Below, one piece after another: positions 26,227-35,092 of a DNA stretch of 64,000 bases. How positions within the stretch are numbered: the stretch's first letter is position 1; each line of letters opens with the position of its first letter. Under the pieces are notes generated by a model. The model ran no database searches and was not told the DNA's origin. It was given only the letters and a program-made list of their open reading frames with translations. The position numbers were made by a program, and so were the translations under genes. The DNA is from Solibacillus daqui (GTDB lineage Bacteria; Bacillota; Bacilli; Bacillales_A; Planococcaceae), in NCBI RefSeq assembly GCF_028747805.1, contig NZ_CP114887.1, forward strand, positions 799,501 through 863,500, given 5' to 3'.

Positions 26227-26688
26227 ATGAATTATAAATTTTGGACAGTAATCATGGTACAAAAAGATGATGCAGTACTGTTATTAAATCGTCAGCATGA
26301 TAATTTTAAAGGGTATATTCCACCGGGTGGAAAAGTAGATTTCCCAGAAGGCTTTGCGGAAGGCGCTATACGCGAAGTAAAGGAAGAAACGGGACTAGAT
26401 GTACATAGCTTAACGTTTAAAGGTATTTCGCATTATACGAATGAGGTCAAAAAAGATCATTTTATTATTTATAACTATTTAACAGATGATTTTTCAGGAC
26501 AGTTGTTAACACATAGTGATGAAGGAACACTGGAGTGGGTGAAAATTAGCGAGGTCAAAAATTACCCAATGCAAGAAGATATTCGCGTGCGATTTGATTA
26601 TTTTTTTGAACCTGGTACATTTGAAATTCATATGATCTGGGATGAAGAAAACAATCGATTAGATAAAAGAATCATACATAAGCTATAA
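26227..26688 (+). CDS. Nudix hydrolase (8-oxo-dGTP diphosphatase-like), 153 aa
   Basis: A complete Nudix box is present, GKVDFPEGFAEGAIREVKEE followed by TGL, at about residues 36-58, fitting GX5EX7REUXEEXGU at every fixed position. Such enzymes cleave nucleoside diphosphates linked to another moiety. The IPPGG beginning of the box resembles MutT-like members. The longer frame opens at 26206, but AGAAGG is eight bases before ATG 26227. The real substrate is unknown. Confidence 0.88.
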   Translation: MNYKFWTVIMVQKDDAVLLLNRQHDNFKGYIPPGGKVDFPEGFAEGAIREVKEETGLDVHSLTFKGISHYTNEVKKDHFIIYNYLTDDFSGQLLTHSDEGTLEWVKISEVKNYPMQEDIRVRFDYFFEPGTFEIHMIWDEENNRLDKRIIHKL

Positions 26689-26689
26689 C

Positions 26690-26728
26690 GAAAAAAACCG
26701 GGCAACAATTTAGCTGCTCGGCATTTTT
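26690..26728. terminator. Bidirectional terminator (Nudix gene and pot operon)
   Basis: CCGGGCA pairs with TGCTCGG around a 10-base loop; A7 on the left and T5 on the right serve both strands. Confidence 0.75.
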
Positions 26729-26730
26729 AT

Positions 26731-27807
26731 TCATTTAATGCTCATCTTAAATTCTAAGAAATACTCGTTGTACTTACCTAACCATTTAAGACCAAGATTT
26801 TCATAAACCTCTAATGTTTCACGTTGTTCATTTGATGGGTAGAAGCGCTCGTCTGAAATGACTTCCTCATCCATTAGTTCCCAAGCTGCCTCATTTGGTG
26901 TTGAGTAACCTACGTAGTCAGCATTTTGTGCTGCATTTTCAGGGTCTAACATAAAGTTAATGAATTTATGGGCACCTTCCACGTTTTTAGATGTTTTTGG
27001 AATAACCATGTTATCAAACCATAAGTTTGAACCTTCTTGTGGAACTGCAAAATTTAACTCTTCATTTTCCCACATCATATCAGCTGCTTGACCTGACCAA
27101 GTTAATGCAACGGTTGCTTCGTTGTTAATCATTAAAGGTGTAATTTCGTCACCAATTATGGCCTTGATGTTTGGCGATAATGTAATTAGTTTATCTGTCG
27201 CTTTACGTAAAAGTGCGTCATCCTTTGCATTTAATGACTCACCGATTGAATTTAAGCCCATACCAATTACTTCGCGAGAACCGTCTACTAAAAACACTTT
27301 ATCTTTTAATGATGGGTCCCATAAATCTTCCCAGGAATCGAATGTTAAATGATCATCAATTAAGCTCGGATTATAAACAATACCTACTGTACCCCAGAAA
27401 TAAGGGATGGAGTATTTATTGCCTTTATCGAATGCTAAGTCTAAAAAGTCCGCATTAATATTCTTTATATTTGGAACTAGGTTATGATCGATTGGAATTA
27501 ATAAATCTTCTTCCTTCATCGATTCGATTGTATATTCAGAAGGTACGGCGATATCATAAGCTGAACCACCTTGCTGAATTTTTGTCAACATCGCTTCGTT
27601 TGAGTCGAATGTTTCGTATGTGACTTTAATGCCTGTTTCTTCTTCAAACTTATCGATTAATTCTGGATCGATATATTCACCCCAGTTGTAAACTGTTAAT
27701 GAATCCTTGCTACCTTTGCTGCCTGCTGATTGCATTTGGTCAATTGCGACAAACAGTAGGGCACAGACAATGATAATTCCAACGGCTGCTTGAACTAAAT
27801 CTCTCAT
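26731..27807 (-). CDS. potD: Spermidine/putrescine ABC transporter substrate-binding protein, 358 aa
   Basis: The extracytoplasmic receptor of the polyamine importer. A hydrophobic N-terminal segment (AAVGIIIVCALLFVAI, about 7-22) without a cysteine anchors it as an uncleaved helix or signal. The domain begins with LTVYNWGEYIDPELIDKFEEETG, the hallmark of PotD/PotF, and AYDIAVPSEYTIE contains polyamine-pocket residues. It is last in the operon, overlapping potC by 4 bases. The operon terminator follows within 40 bases. Confidence 0.93.
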   Translation of the reverse strand: MRDLVQAAVGIIIVCALLFVAIDQMQSAGSKGSKDSLTVYNWGEYIDPELIDKFEEETGIKVTYETFDSNEAMLTKIQQGGSAYDIAVPSEYTIESMKEEDLLIPIDHNLVPNIKNINADFLDLAFDKGNKYSIPYFWGTVGIVYNPSLIDDHLTFDSWEDLWDPSLKDKVFLVDGSREVIGMGLNSIGESLNAKDDALLRKATDKLITLSPNIKAIIGDEITPLMINNEATVALTWSGQAADMMWENEELNFAVPQEGSNLWFDNMVIPKTSKNVEGAHKFINFMLDPENAAQNADYVGYSTPNEAAWELMDEEVISDERFYPSNEQRETLEVYENLGLKWLGKYNEYFLEFKMSIK

Positions 27808-28604
27808 CGTTGTCCCTCCGTTGCTACTGATTTTGAACGTTTATTAATGAAATAGTAACCAATAACGATTAATATCGTTACCGCAAATACTAAACCTGAA
27901 ATGGCGTTTACTGTTAGCGAAATACCAGCACGAGCCATTGAGTAAATTTCGACTGATAATGTAGAGAAACCGTTACCCGTTACAAAGAATGTTACCGCGA
28001 AATCATCTAGTGAATACGTTAATGCCATAAAGAAACCAGCGAAAATACCAGGTGAAATATACGGTAAAATAACACGTGTTAAGACGTCACGCTTTGTAGC
28101 ACCTAAGTCACGTGCAGCATCGATTAAAGACTTATTCATTTCTAAAAGCTTAGGTAAAACCATTAATACAACAATTGGTACACTGAATGCAACGTGTGAT
28201 ACTAACACCGAAGCAAAGCCAAGCTTGACACCTATCATCGTGAATAAAATTAAGAAACTCGCACCGATGACAACGTCCGGTGAAACGATTAAGACGTTAT
28301 TTAATGAAAGTAATGTATTGCGCATTTTTTTATCTTTAATTGATACAATACCAATCGCACCAAGTGTTCCAATAACAGTTGCAATTAAACCAGATAAAAG
28401 CGCTACAATGACTGTATTCAGTAAAATAACGATAAGGCGCGAATCCTCGAACACCGCTTGGTAATGCTCCCAAGTGAATGATTCGAAGTTGTTCATGTTG
28501 CCGCCACTGTTGAAGGAATAAAAAATTAAGTAAAGAATTGGCGCATAAAGTACGACGAATACAAACGCTAAATACGCTTTAGACATAGCTGATAATTTTT
28601 TCAT
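27804..28604 (-). CDS. potC: Spermidine/putrescine ABC transporter permease PotC, 266 aa
   Basis: A six-helix permease with the EAA loop DAARDLGATKRDVLTRVILP at about 163-182, which docks to the ATPase. It begins with FVVLYAPILYLIFYSFN, as PotC proteins do. The start codon overlaps the potB stop by one base, and GGAGG stands about eight bases ahead. Second permease of the heterodimer. Confidence 0.93.
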   Translation of the reverse strand: MKKLSAMSKAYLAFVFVVLYAPILYLIFYSFNSGGNMNNFESFTWEHYQAVFEDSRLIVILLNTVIVALLSGLIATVIGTLGAIGIVSIKDKKMRNTLLSLNNVLIVSPDVVIGASFLILFTMIGVKLGFASVLVSHVAFSVPIVVLMVLPKLLEMNKSLIDAARDLGATKRDVLTRVILPYISPGIFAGFFMALTYSLDDFAVTFFVTGNGFSTLSVEIYSMARAGISLTVNAISGLVFAVTILIVIGYYFINKRSKSVATEGQR

Positions 28605-29410
28605 TATGCGCGGCCTCCTTTAGATTTGTCTCGTGTGAATAACATAGTTAAAACCATGAATAAAATTAAGAATACCGCGATTGTTGAACCCATGCCCCAG
28701 TTTTGAGAAACTAAGAATTGCTGCTCGATTGCTGTACCTAGTGTAATCACTTTGTTACCCGCGATTAAGCGTGTAATCATGAATAGAGATAACGCAGGAA
28801 TGAATGTTACTTGAATTCCTGATTTTACGCCATCAATTGTTAATGGGAAAATCACGCGGCGGAATGTTGTCCAAGCATTTGCCCCAAGGTCGCGTGCTGC
28901 GTATACAAGCGATGGATTCATTTTATCTAATGAGTTGAAAATCGGAATAATCATAAACGGAATGAAAATATAAACCGATACGAAAATAAAACTGAAATCT
29001 GTAAATAAAATTTGCTGTGGATCAAAACCAAATACTTCTATCATTGCATTGATTGGACCATATAAACCGAAGATCCCGATAAATGCATACGTTTTTAATA
29101 GTAAGTTAATCCAAGACGGAATAATGATTAACATTAACCATAATTGTTTGTGCTTTGTTTTTGTTAATAAGTAAGCAGTAGGGTAGGCGAATAATAATGT
29201 AAACAACGTAATTAAAAACGCATACCAGAAACTACTTAACGTCATTTTTAAATAAACAGGTGTGAAGAACTTCGCATAGTTGGCAAGTGTGAAGTCACCG
29301 TTTAAATCAAGTAATGAATAATAAACGATTAAAGCAATTGGCGCGATTACGAATAAAAGTATCCAGAATAAATAAGGAATTAACGGTCCTTTAGATGCTT
29401 TGTTATTCAT
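28604..29410 (-). CDS. potB: Spermidine/putrescine ABC transporter permease PotB, 268 aa
   Basis: Six predicted helices and an EAA loop, [20 protein letters not shown], near residue 172. The frame extends to 29425, but GAGG lies about nine bases before the ATG at 29410, which overlaps the potA stop by eight bases. Works with PotC as the transport channel. Confidence 0.92.
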   Translation of the reverse strand: MNNKASKGPLIPYLFWILLFVIAPIALIVYYSLLDLNGDFTLANYAKFFTPVYLKMTLSSFWYAFLITLFTLLFAYPTAYLLTKTKHKQLWLMLIIIPSWINLLLKTYAFIGIFGLYGPINAMIEVFGFDPQQILFTDFSFIFVSVYIFIPFMIIPIFNSLDKMNPSLVYAARDLGANAWTTFRRVIFPLTIDGVKSGIQVTFIPALSLFMITRLIAGNKVITLGTAIEQQFLVSQNWGMGSTIAVFLILFMVLTMLFTRDKSKGGRA

Positions 29411-30503
29411 GGTCTTCAACCTCATATGCTTCTAAACGTTTGTCGAAATCTTCTTCTGTTTCATTTAAGCGCATTACATGAATTGCTTCAGGATCAAAAT
29501 CTAAGCCGATTTCTTCGCCAACCTCTGCTTTTTTCAGTGAGTGTACTAACCATTCATTACCGTCTTTATCGTACGTTGATAGCTCGTAGTGAACCCCTCG
29601 GAATAGCTGTGTATCAACAGTTACAACTAATTTGCCTTTTTCAGGTGTTGTGATTTCTAAATCTTCTGGACGGATTACCACATCGATTTTTTCGTTTGGT
29701 TTCATCCCACCATCGACACATTCAAATTCCTTACCAGCGAATTTTACCTTGTAGTCTTCAATCATGATACCGTCAACGATGTTTGACTCACCGATGAAAT
29801 CCGCAACAAAGCGGTTAATTGGCTCGTCATAAATGTCTACCGGTGTACCTGATTGTTTAATTTCGCCATGAGAAAGAACGAAAATTTCGTCGCTCATTGC
29901 TAACGCTTCTTCTTGGTCATGCGTAACGAAGATGAATGTTTTACCGAGACGCTGTTGTAGCTCGCGCAGTTCATACTGCATTTCTGTACGTAATTTTAAG
30001 TCTAATGCTGATAATGGCTCATCTAATAAAATTACATCTGGGTCGTTTACAATCGCACGTGCAATGGCAACACGTTGACGCTGACCACCTGACATTTCTG
30101 AAATTTCACGGTTGCCATAGCCTGCTAAGTTGACGAATTTTAATGCTTCTTGTACGCGTTCTTTCACCTCTGCTTCTTTTACCTTTTTAATACGTAAGCC
30201 GAATGCTACGTTTTCAAAAACGTTTAAGTGAGGGAATAATGCGTAATCTTGGAACACGGTATTTACTTGTCGCTCGTTTGCAGGCACATCATTAATACGT
30301 TTGTCATTGAAGAACACATCGCCTGTTGTCGCGTCAGTAAAGCCCGCAATAATACGTAAAATGGTTGTTTTCCCACAACCAGATGGCCCAAGTAATGTGT
30401 AAAACTTTCCACGTTCTAACTCAAAATTAATATTTTTTAATACAACCGTACCGTCATTGTATGATTTTGTAACATTTTCAAAACGAATAATCGTGTTATC
30501 CAT
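29403..30503 (-). CDS. potA: Spermidine/putrescine ABC transporter ATP-binding protein, 366 aa
   Basis: Walker [10 protein letters not shown] at about 39-47, Q-loop, signature [11 protein letters not shown] near 137-147 and Walker [13 protein letters not shown] near 157-168 define the ATPase. Residues 240-350 are the TOBE-type regulatory domain of MalK/PotA-like subunits ([10 protein letters not shown]). AGGAGG precedes the ATG. It is the second gene of the operon, 17 bases after the xre stop. Confidence 0.95.
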   Translation of the reverse strand: MDNTIIRFENVTKSYNDGTVVLKNINFELERGKFYTLLGPSGCGKTTILRIIAGFTDATTGDVFFNDKRINDVPANERQVNTVFQDYALFPHLNVFENVAFGLRIKKVKEAEVKERVQEALKFVNLAGYGNREISEMSGGQRQRVAIARAIVNDPDVILLDEPLSALDLKLRTEMQYELRELQQRLGKTFIFVTHDQEEALAMSDEIFVLSHGEIKQSGTPVDIYDEPINRFVADFIGESNIVDGIMIEDYKVKFAGKEFECVDGGMKPNEKIDVVIRPEDLEITTPEKGKLVVTVDTQLFRGVHYELSTYDKDGNEWLVHSLKKAEVGEEIGLDFDPEAIHVMRLNETEEDFDKRLEAYEVEDHE

Positions 30504-30520
30504 GTAAGTAGCCTCCTAAG

Positions 30521-31063
30521 TTATAAATAAGATTGCGTTGCGACTAACAGTAATTTGGTAATACCATTGTGCGCATTAAAAATTTGGTGATTAGAAGATG
30601 CCTCATAGTAAACGGCATTTCCTTCACTGGCGATATATTCATTGCTGCCAAGTACAACACGAATTCGGCCGTTTAATACATAAATGAAGGTTTCCGCCAA
30701 TGAAGGCTCAAACGCTTTGAACTCCGCATCCTTTTGTAACGTGATAAAAACAGGTTCCATTTCTTTTTCATTGGATGTAGGGATTAGCCACTCGATTTCG
30801 TATTTTTTATCGTGGTCAATAAAACTCGTTTGGTCATCCTTTGTAAAGACAATTTTTTCGTTTTCTTGCTCGTCATCAAAAAAGTCACGTGGTGAACAGC
30901 CTAGCACTTCTAATAAGTTGAATAATGTTTCGATTGAAGGGGAGTTTAAATCGCGCTCCAGTTGAGATATATAGCCTTTAGTTAAGTCTGTACGTTCCCC
31001 AAGCTCTTCTTGGGTAAGACCCTTTTTTAGGCGTAATGCTTTGATCTTCGTACCAATTTGCAT
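30521..31063 (-). CDS. XRE-family regulator with C-terminal cupin domain, 180 aa
   Basis: An N-terminal helix-turn-helix (LRLKKGLTQEELGERTDLTKGYISQLERD, about 9-37) is joined to a small cupin domain (about 105-178) that could sense a ligand. This is the PuuR-like architecture frequently tied to polyamine genes. It is the first gene of the potABCD operon, so it probably controls polyamine uptake and its own expression. AGGAGCG lies before the ATG. Three AGTTTAC boxes about 260-320 bases upstream are candidate binding sites. Confidence 0.88.
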   Translation of the reverse strand: MQIGTKIKALRLKKGLTQEELGERTDLTKGYISQLERDLNSPSIETLFNLLEVLGCSPRDFFDDEQENEKIVFTKDDQTSFIDHDKKYEIEWLIPTSNEKEMEPVFITLQKDAEFKAFEPSLAETFIYVLNGRIRVVLGSNEYIASEGNAVYYEASSNHQIFNAHNGITKLLLVATQSYL

Positions 31064-31105
31064 TTGGGACGCTCCTTTTTGAGATATTAGAAAGTAAAAA
31101 TTTTT

Positions 31106-31117
31106 CTGTTATAACAG
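31106..31117. promoter_or_regulatory. Perfect 12-bp palindrome upstream of xre
   Basis: CTGTTATAACAG is fully self-complementary and sits between the xre start and repeat copy 31119-31302. It may be an operator; no other support. Confidence 0.3.
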
Positions 31118-31118
31118 T

Positions 31119-31302
31119 GTCTAGGCATTCGCGCCAGCTCCTTGGTCATTATGGTCCCGCCGTCGAAAATGGTGAAGCGTTTACTTTCTAGTCGGACCCT
31201 CCAATGACTGAGGCTCACACGATGTGAGTCATTGGCGGCATGCCACATGGATGTGGCGTTTTGCCCACTCGGAGCTAAAAGGGCGCGAATGCGCTTTTCT
31301 TA
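31119..31302 (+). repeat. Dispersed structured repeat, family 2, copy A
   Basis: Begins GTCTAGGCATTCGCGCC and closes with GGCGCGAATG; next pair AGCTCC/GGAGCT. The core GTGAAGCGTTTACTTTC..GTCGG is shared with all copies. Two extra hairpins, CTCAC/GTGAG and GCCACAT/ATGTGGC, are found only here and in copy C. It lies in the predicted 5' leader of the xre-pot transcript, in antisense orientation to it. Confidence 0.75.
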
Positions 31303-31324
31303 TAATAAAAAATCCCCCGGTAAG

Positions 31325-31383
31325 AGTTTACTATTGTTAAACCTTAAGTACGGAAGTTTACTTTTACAAAACTTTTAGTTTAC
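31325..31383. promoter_or_regulatory. Three AGTTTAC boxes, candidate operator of the xre-pot operon
   Basis: AGTTTACT at 31325, AGTTTACT at 31355 and AGTTTACG at 31377. The first two are halves of inverted repeats: GTTTA-N7-TAAAC (31326-31342) and AAGTTT-N9-AAACTT (31354-31374). They lie just downstream of the minus-strand promoter, a typical place for a repressor. Confidence 0.5.
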
Positions 31384-31396
31384 GAAAGCAATAACA

Positions 31397-31424
31397 ATTA
31401 TACAGATTCTAGCAAGTATTTCAA
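31397..31424 (-). promoter_or_regulatory. Sigma-A promoter of the xre-potABCD operon
   Basis: On the minus strand, TTGAAA (31424-31419) and TATAAT (31402-31397) with a 16-base spacer. The start would be near 31390, giving a leader of about 325 bases that carries the AGTTTAC boxes and repeat copy A. Confidence 0.6.
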
Positions 31425-31549
31425 GTCTATTTATGTTACATTTTGAAAGAAATTTAGTTGATACTTAAGATTATTACTTCGTTTTCTGTAAAGCCCGATA
31501 CTGTACGTATTTGGAAATACATACATATGCTATTTTAAGGAGGAGATAA

Positions 31550-31978
31550 ATGAAACTTTATACAGCTATGCCAGCATTAAAAGGTGCTTCTGTTATTTTA
31601 AATAAGCAACAGGTACAAAAGGAAAGTACTTTGCCAACCTTTATTTATTTTTGGTCAATGAGCTGCCCACAATGTAAACAATCGATTGAAAAACTAAATG
31701 ACATTCAAACACTTTATCAAAATCGATTATCGGTTTATGCAGTTCATATGCCTCGAGAAAAAAGTGATTATTCAATAGAACAATTAAATGATACAGTTCA
31801 ACGATTACAATTAACTATTCCGATATACGTAGATAATGAATTAACAATCAGTGATGCGTTTAAAAATCAAATCGTACCTTCCTATTACTTATTTGATGAA
31901 TTGCAACGCTTACGATTTTTCAAAGTTGGTTTTCTAGCGACGAAATCATTACAACAAAAAATTGAACGAATTCTTTAA
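31550..31978 (+). CDS. ykuV: Thioredoxin-like thiol-disulfide oxidoreductase (YkuV), 142 aa
   Basis: A thioredoxin fold with active site CPQC in FWSMSCPQCKQSIEKL at about 39-43. There is no signal peptide, so it acts in the cytoplasm, unlike ResA or StoA. VYAVHMPREKSDYS and VPSYYLFDELQRLRFF match B. subtilis YkuV in order and length as I recall. AAGGAGGAG precedes the ATG. It is a single gene, divergent from the xre-pot operon, 42 bases ahead of ktrC's flank. Confidence 0.85.
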   Translation: MKLYTAMPALKGASVILNKQQVQKESTLPTFIYFWSMSCPQCKQSIEKLNDIQTLYQNRLSVYAVHMPREKSDYSIEQLNDTVQRLQLTIPIYVDNELTISDAFKNQIVPSYYLFDELQRLRFFKVGFLATKSLQQKIERIL

Positions 31979-32037
31979 TGGAAACAATTCGTTAATTGCG
32001 GTAAAATGTTGGCAATGATTTGTTCGGAGGAGACTAT

Positions 32038-32694
32038 ATGAAAAAAGAATTCGTAGTAATTGGATTAGGTCGTTTCGGAGGCAGTATTGTTCGCGAGCTT
32101 GTGAAGCAGGGCGCTAACGTCATGGCGATTGATACCGATAGCGAGCGTGTCGATGAATTTGCGCGTATTGCTACACAGGCAGTCGTTGCCGATACAACTG
32201 AGGAAGAAACTGTAAAATCACTAGGCTTGTGGAACTTTGAACATGTCATTGTGGCAATAGGAGAAGATATTCAATCGAGCATTTTAACGACGCTCATTTT
32301 AAAGGAACTTGGTGTACAACAAATTACGGTAAAAGCGCAAAATGATTATCATGAAAAGGTGTTGCGTAAAATTGGCGCAGACTTTGTCGTGCATCCTGAG
32401 CGCGATATGGGGATTCGTATTGCAAACAATATGATTTCAAATAGCGTACTCGATTACTTAGAATTATCAGGAGAGCATTCGATTATGGAAATTCGCGCGA
32501 GTGAAACTATTGCAGGTCATTCATTAATTGAATTAGACATTCGTGCAAAATATGGTGTCAACATTCTCGGCATTACGCGCGAGGACGAAATTATGATTTC
32601 CCCACCAGCAACTGAACGTATTCAACTAGGCGATGTTCTACTCATTATTGGTGCAGATGTCGACATTAATCGTTTTGTGAAAAAGGAAATTTAG
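32038..32694 (+). CDS. ktrC: Ktr potassium uptake regulatory subunit (KtrC/KtrA type), 218 aa
   Basis: The cytoplasmic RCK ring subunit that gates KtrB/KtrD. An N-terminal NAD/ATP-binding RCK_N domain (VIGLGRFGGSIVREL, about 6-20) precedes an RCK_C domain from about 135. RCK_C binds c-di-AMP in this family, which shuts transport. GGAGG is seven bases before ATG 32038. Adjacent to rpoY-rnjA like B. subtilis ktrC (ykqB), so I use that name; its membrane partner would be the gene near 1.5 kb. Confidence 0.9.
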   Translation: MKKEFVVIGLGRFGGSIVRELVKQGANVMAIDTDSERVDEFARIATQAVVADTTEEETVKSLGLWNFEHVIVAIGEDIQSSILTTLILKELGVQQITVKAQNDYHEKVLRKIGADFVVHPERDMGIRIANNMISNSVLDYLELSGEHSIMEIRASETIAGHSLIELDIRAKYGVNILGITREDEIMISPPATERIQLGDVLLIIGADVDINRFVKKEI

Positions 32695-32701
32695 GCTAAA
32701 T

Positions 32702-32743
32702 AAACAAGGGTGCTCCGAATTGAATTCGGGGCACCCTTGTTTA
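32702..32743 (+). terminator. Terminator after ktrC
   Basis: ACAAGGGTGCTCCGAATT folds back on AATTCGGGGCACCCTTGT, a very stable stem, followed by TTTATG. Confidence 0.85.
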
Positions 32744-32744
32744 T

Positions 32745-32870
32745 GTCTAGGCATTCGCGCCAGCCCCTCTGCCATTTCTGTCCCTCCATGCAAAAGTGGT
32801 GGATCGTTTACTTTTGCGTCGGGCCTTCCAATGTCTTTCGGAGCTTAACGGGCGCGAATACCTTTTCTTA
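32745..32870 (+). repeat. Dispersed structured repeat, family 2, copy B
   Basis: Begins GTCTAGGCATTCGCGCC and closes GGCGCGAAT; core hairpin GCAAAAGT/ACTTTTGC around GGTGGATCGTTT, then GTCGGGC. The two 3' hairpins of copies A and C are absent. It ends two bases from the rnjA stop codon, in the convergent gap with ktrC. Confidence 0.75.
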
Positions 32871-32871
32871 T

Positions 32872-34539
32872 TTATACTTCCATAATAATCGGTAAGATCA
32901 TTGGGCGACGTTTTGTTTTTTCGTATAAATACGGTCCTAAAACGTCTGTAATTTCATTTTTCAAATCAGTCCATTGTGTATCTTTTTCTTGGATTGTGCT
33001 GTTTAAATGTTGATTTAACATTTTTTGAGCTTCATTAATCATTGTACCTGATTCACGCATGTACACGAATCCACGAGAGATAATGTCAGGACCTGAAACA
33101 ATTTTGTTGTTGGCCATATCAACACTTACAACGACAATTACTAAGCCTTCTTCAGAAAGAATACGACGATCGCGTAATACAATGTTGCCAATATCACCGA
33201 TACCATTACCATCAATGTACACATCACCAGAAGGAATACGACCAGCAACATGAGCTTCGTTAGCACTTAATGCAAGTACATCACCGTTTTCCATAACAAA
33301 TGAGCTTTCTAAAGGAATATCACAGGCTTCCGCAAGTTCCGTGTGGATTTTTAACATGCGATATTCACCGTGAATTGGCATAAAGAACTTCGGTTTCATT
33401 AAGCGTAACATTAGTTTTTGCTCTTGCTGAGAACCGTGACCAGAAGTATGGATGTTATTGAGTGCGCCGTGAATAACTTCTGCACCAGCGCGGAATAATA
33501 AGTTGATAATTTTGTTTACGCTCATCGTATTACCAGGTACTGGAGAAGATGAGAACACTACTGTATCACCAGGTTGAATTTGAATTTGACGGTGCGTACC
33601 GTTCGCAATGCGTGATAATGCGGCCATCGGTTCACCTTGAGAACCTGTACATAAAATCATCACTTCATTTGCAGGTAAGCGGTTTAAGCTTTGTACGTCG
33701 ACAAATGTTTCTTTTGGTGCTGTAATATAACCTAATTCACGACCGATTGTAATGGCGTTGTCCATTGAACGACCAAATACGGCAATTTTACGACCGTATT
33801 TTACAGCGGCATCCGTTGCTTGCTGTAGACGGTGAATGTTTGATGCAAATGTCGCAAAGATAATACGTCCATCGACTTTGCGGAAAATTTCATCGATACT
33901 TTTCCCTACAGTACGCTCAGACATCGTAAAATCTGTTTTTTCAGCATTTGTACTATCAGATAGTAAGCAAAGCACGCCATCACGACCAATTTCAGCCATT
34001 TTAGTTAAGTTGGCAGGTTCGCCTACAGGTGTGAAGTCAAATTTGAAGTCCCCGGTATGCACGATGTTACCAGGAGGTGTTTTGACAACGATACCGTATG
34101 CATCTGGAATACTATGCGTCGTACGGAAGAAGCTCACAGAAGTTTTACGGAACTTAATGACATCGTTTTCTTTAAATTCGATTAATTTTGTTGAACGTAA
34201 TAAACCATGCTCTTCTAATTTGTTGCGTAATAAGCCTAAAGCTAATTTACCACCATAAACTGGAACGTTTACTTGACGTAATAGGTAAGGAATCCCGCCG
34301 ATATGATCTTCGTGACCATGTGTTATAAATAAGCCTTTAATTTTGTCTACGTTTCGAACTAAATACGTATAGTCCGGAATAACATAGTCAATTCCAAGTA
34401 GGTCGTCCTCAGGGAATTTAATACCTGCGTCAATTAAAATAATTTCATCTTGGAACTGTACTGCGTATGTGTTTTTGCCGATTTCGCCCAGTCCGCCGAG
34501 TGCGAATACAGCTGCTTGATCATTCTTAACGAATTTCAT
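32872..34539 (-). CDS. rnjA: Ribonuclease J1, 555 aa
   Basis: A beta-CASP metallo-beta-lactamase nuclease with 5' exo- and endonuclease activity, central to mRNA decay. The zinc motif HGHEDHIGG is at about 74-82, further ligands are in HTGDFKFD, and the beta-CASP region with SNIHRL and the C-terminal domain follow in the normal order. It lies five bases downstream of rpoY, as in B. subtilis (ykzG-rnjA). Family 2 copy B abuts its stop codon, so no ordinary terminator is apparent on this strand. Confidence 0.96.
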   Translation of the reverse strand: MKFVKNDQAAVFALGGLGEIGKNTYAVQFQDEIILIDAGIKFPEDDLLGIDYVIPDYTYLVRNVDKIKGLFITHGHEDHIGGIPYLLRQVNVPVYGGKLALGLLRNKLEEHGLLRSTKLIEFKENDVIKFRKTSVSFFRTTHSIPDAYGIVVKTPPGNIVHTGDFKFDFTPVGEPANLTKMAEIGRDGVLCLLSDSTNAEKTDFTMSERTVGKSIDEIFRKVDGRIIFATFASNIHRLQQATDAAVKYGRKIAVFGRSMDNAITIGRELGYITAPKETFVDVQSLNRLPANEVMILCTGSQGEPMAALSRIANGTHRQIQIQPGDTVVFSSSPVPGNTMSVNKIINLLFRAGAEVIHGALNNIHTSGHGSQQEQKLMLRLMKPKFFMPIHGEYRMLKIHTELAEACDIPLESSFVMENGDVLALSANEAHVAGRIPSGDVYIDGNGIGDIGNIVLRDRRILSEEGLVIVVVSVDMANNKIVSGPDIISRGFVYMRESGTMINEAQKMLNQHLNSTIQEKDTQWTDLKNEITDVLGPYLYEKTKRRPMILPIIMEV

Positions 34540-34544
34540 AAGAG

Positions 34545-34754
34545 TTAAGCGTTCTCCACTTGGAAGTTAGAGCTGTTTTGTTCATACTCTAAATAGTTAC
34601 CTTCTAATAGTTGAACTAGCTCGATATTGTAGTTGCGGTCTTTTAAGTAATAACGTACTTCACGTTCAGATGCCCCTTCTACATATACAACTTTAGTGTT
34701 TTCGCGAACTGGAATTTCTGAAATACCTTCTTGATAATAAACTTTGTAAATCAT
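34545..34754 (-). CDS. rpoY: RNA polymerase epsilon subunit, 69 aa
   Basis: A small acidic protein of the YkzG/DUF1447 family, the epsilon subunit of Firmicutes RNA polymerase. [18 protein letters not shown] and the middle [16 protein letters not shown] are the family core. Cotranscribed with rnjA, five bases away. AAGGAGAG precedes the ATG. Confidence 0.93.
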   Translation of the reverse strand: MIYKVYYQEGISEIPVRENTKVVYVEGASEREVRYYLKDRNYNIELVQLLEGNYLEYEQNSSNFQVENA

Positions 34755-34895
34755 AGTTACTCTCCTTTAATAACGAACATTATTATTGCGTTGAATTTTA
34801 TAAAGAAACACGCATTTCCTTTATATTATCATGGGACTCCTTTAAAATAAAGAAAAGCCCTTTAAAAATGATGGATAAACATGTCGATAACATAA

Positions 34896-34926
34896 AAAAA
34901 TGACACGTCCTAATATAGACGTGCCA
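34896..34926 (-). terminator. Minus-strand terminator of the small peptide unit
   Basis: On the minus strand, GGCACGTC pairs with GACGTGTC (one wobble) and is followed by ATTTTTTT. Confidence 0.8.
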
Positions 34927-34943
34927 ATTGAAATTGAAGGAAG

Positions 34944-35015
34944 TTAGGCAATTAATTTTTTTCCGAGGATGCCGTTTAATTGTTTAAGCCATTTCTTTTT
35001 GAGACGTCGTAACAT
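34944..35015 (-). CDS. Small basic amphipathic peptide, 23 aa, in its own transcription unit
   Basis: The peptide starts MLRRLKKKWLKQLNGI and ends KKLIA; eight of 23 residues are Lys or Arg, and the spacing of Leu/Ile suggests an amphipathic helix. AAGGAGTGAT lies five bases before the ATG. A near-consensus promoter is 20 bases further and a hairpin terminator lies about 20 bases after the stop, so the transcript is about 130 bases. I do not recognise a family. It could be a membrane-active peptide, a small regulator like the Fur-regulated basic proteins, or a leader whose RNA matters more. It is divergent from the HAD gene. Confidence 0.65.
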   Translation of the reverse strand: MLRRLKKKWLKQLNGILGKKLIA

Positions 35016-35036
35016 AGGTCATCACTCCTTGTCTAT

Positions 35037-35065
35037 ATTATACGGAATATTCTGTTTTTTGTAAA
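35037..35065 (-). promoter_or_regulatory. Sigma-A promoter of the small peptide gene
   Basis: On the minus strand, TTTACA (35065-35060) and TATAAT (35042-35037) with an exact 17-base spacer. The start would fall near 35030, at the edge of the ribosome site. Confidence 0.75.
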
Positions 35066-35092
35066 GGGTCACTATTATAAAGGAAGATAACA

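Noticed and set aside
31119..32870. CRISPR-like array from repeated GTCTAG elements
   Set aside because: Copies are over 1 kb apart, differ in length and sequence and have no spacer periodicity.
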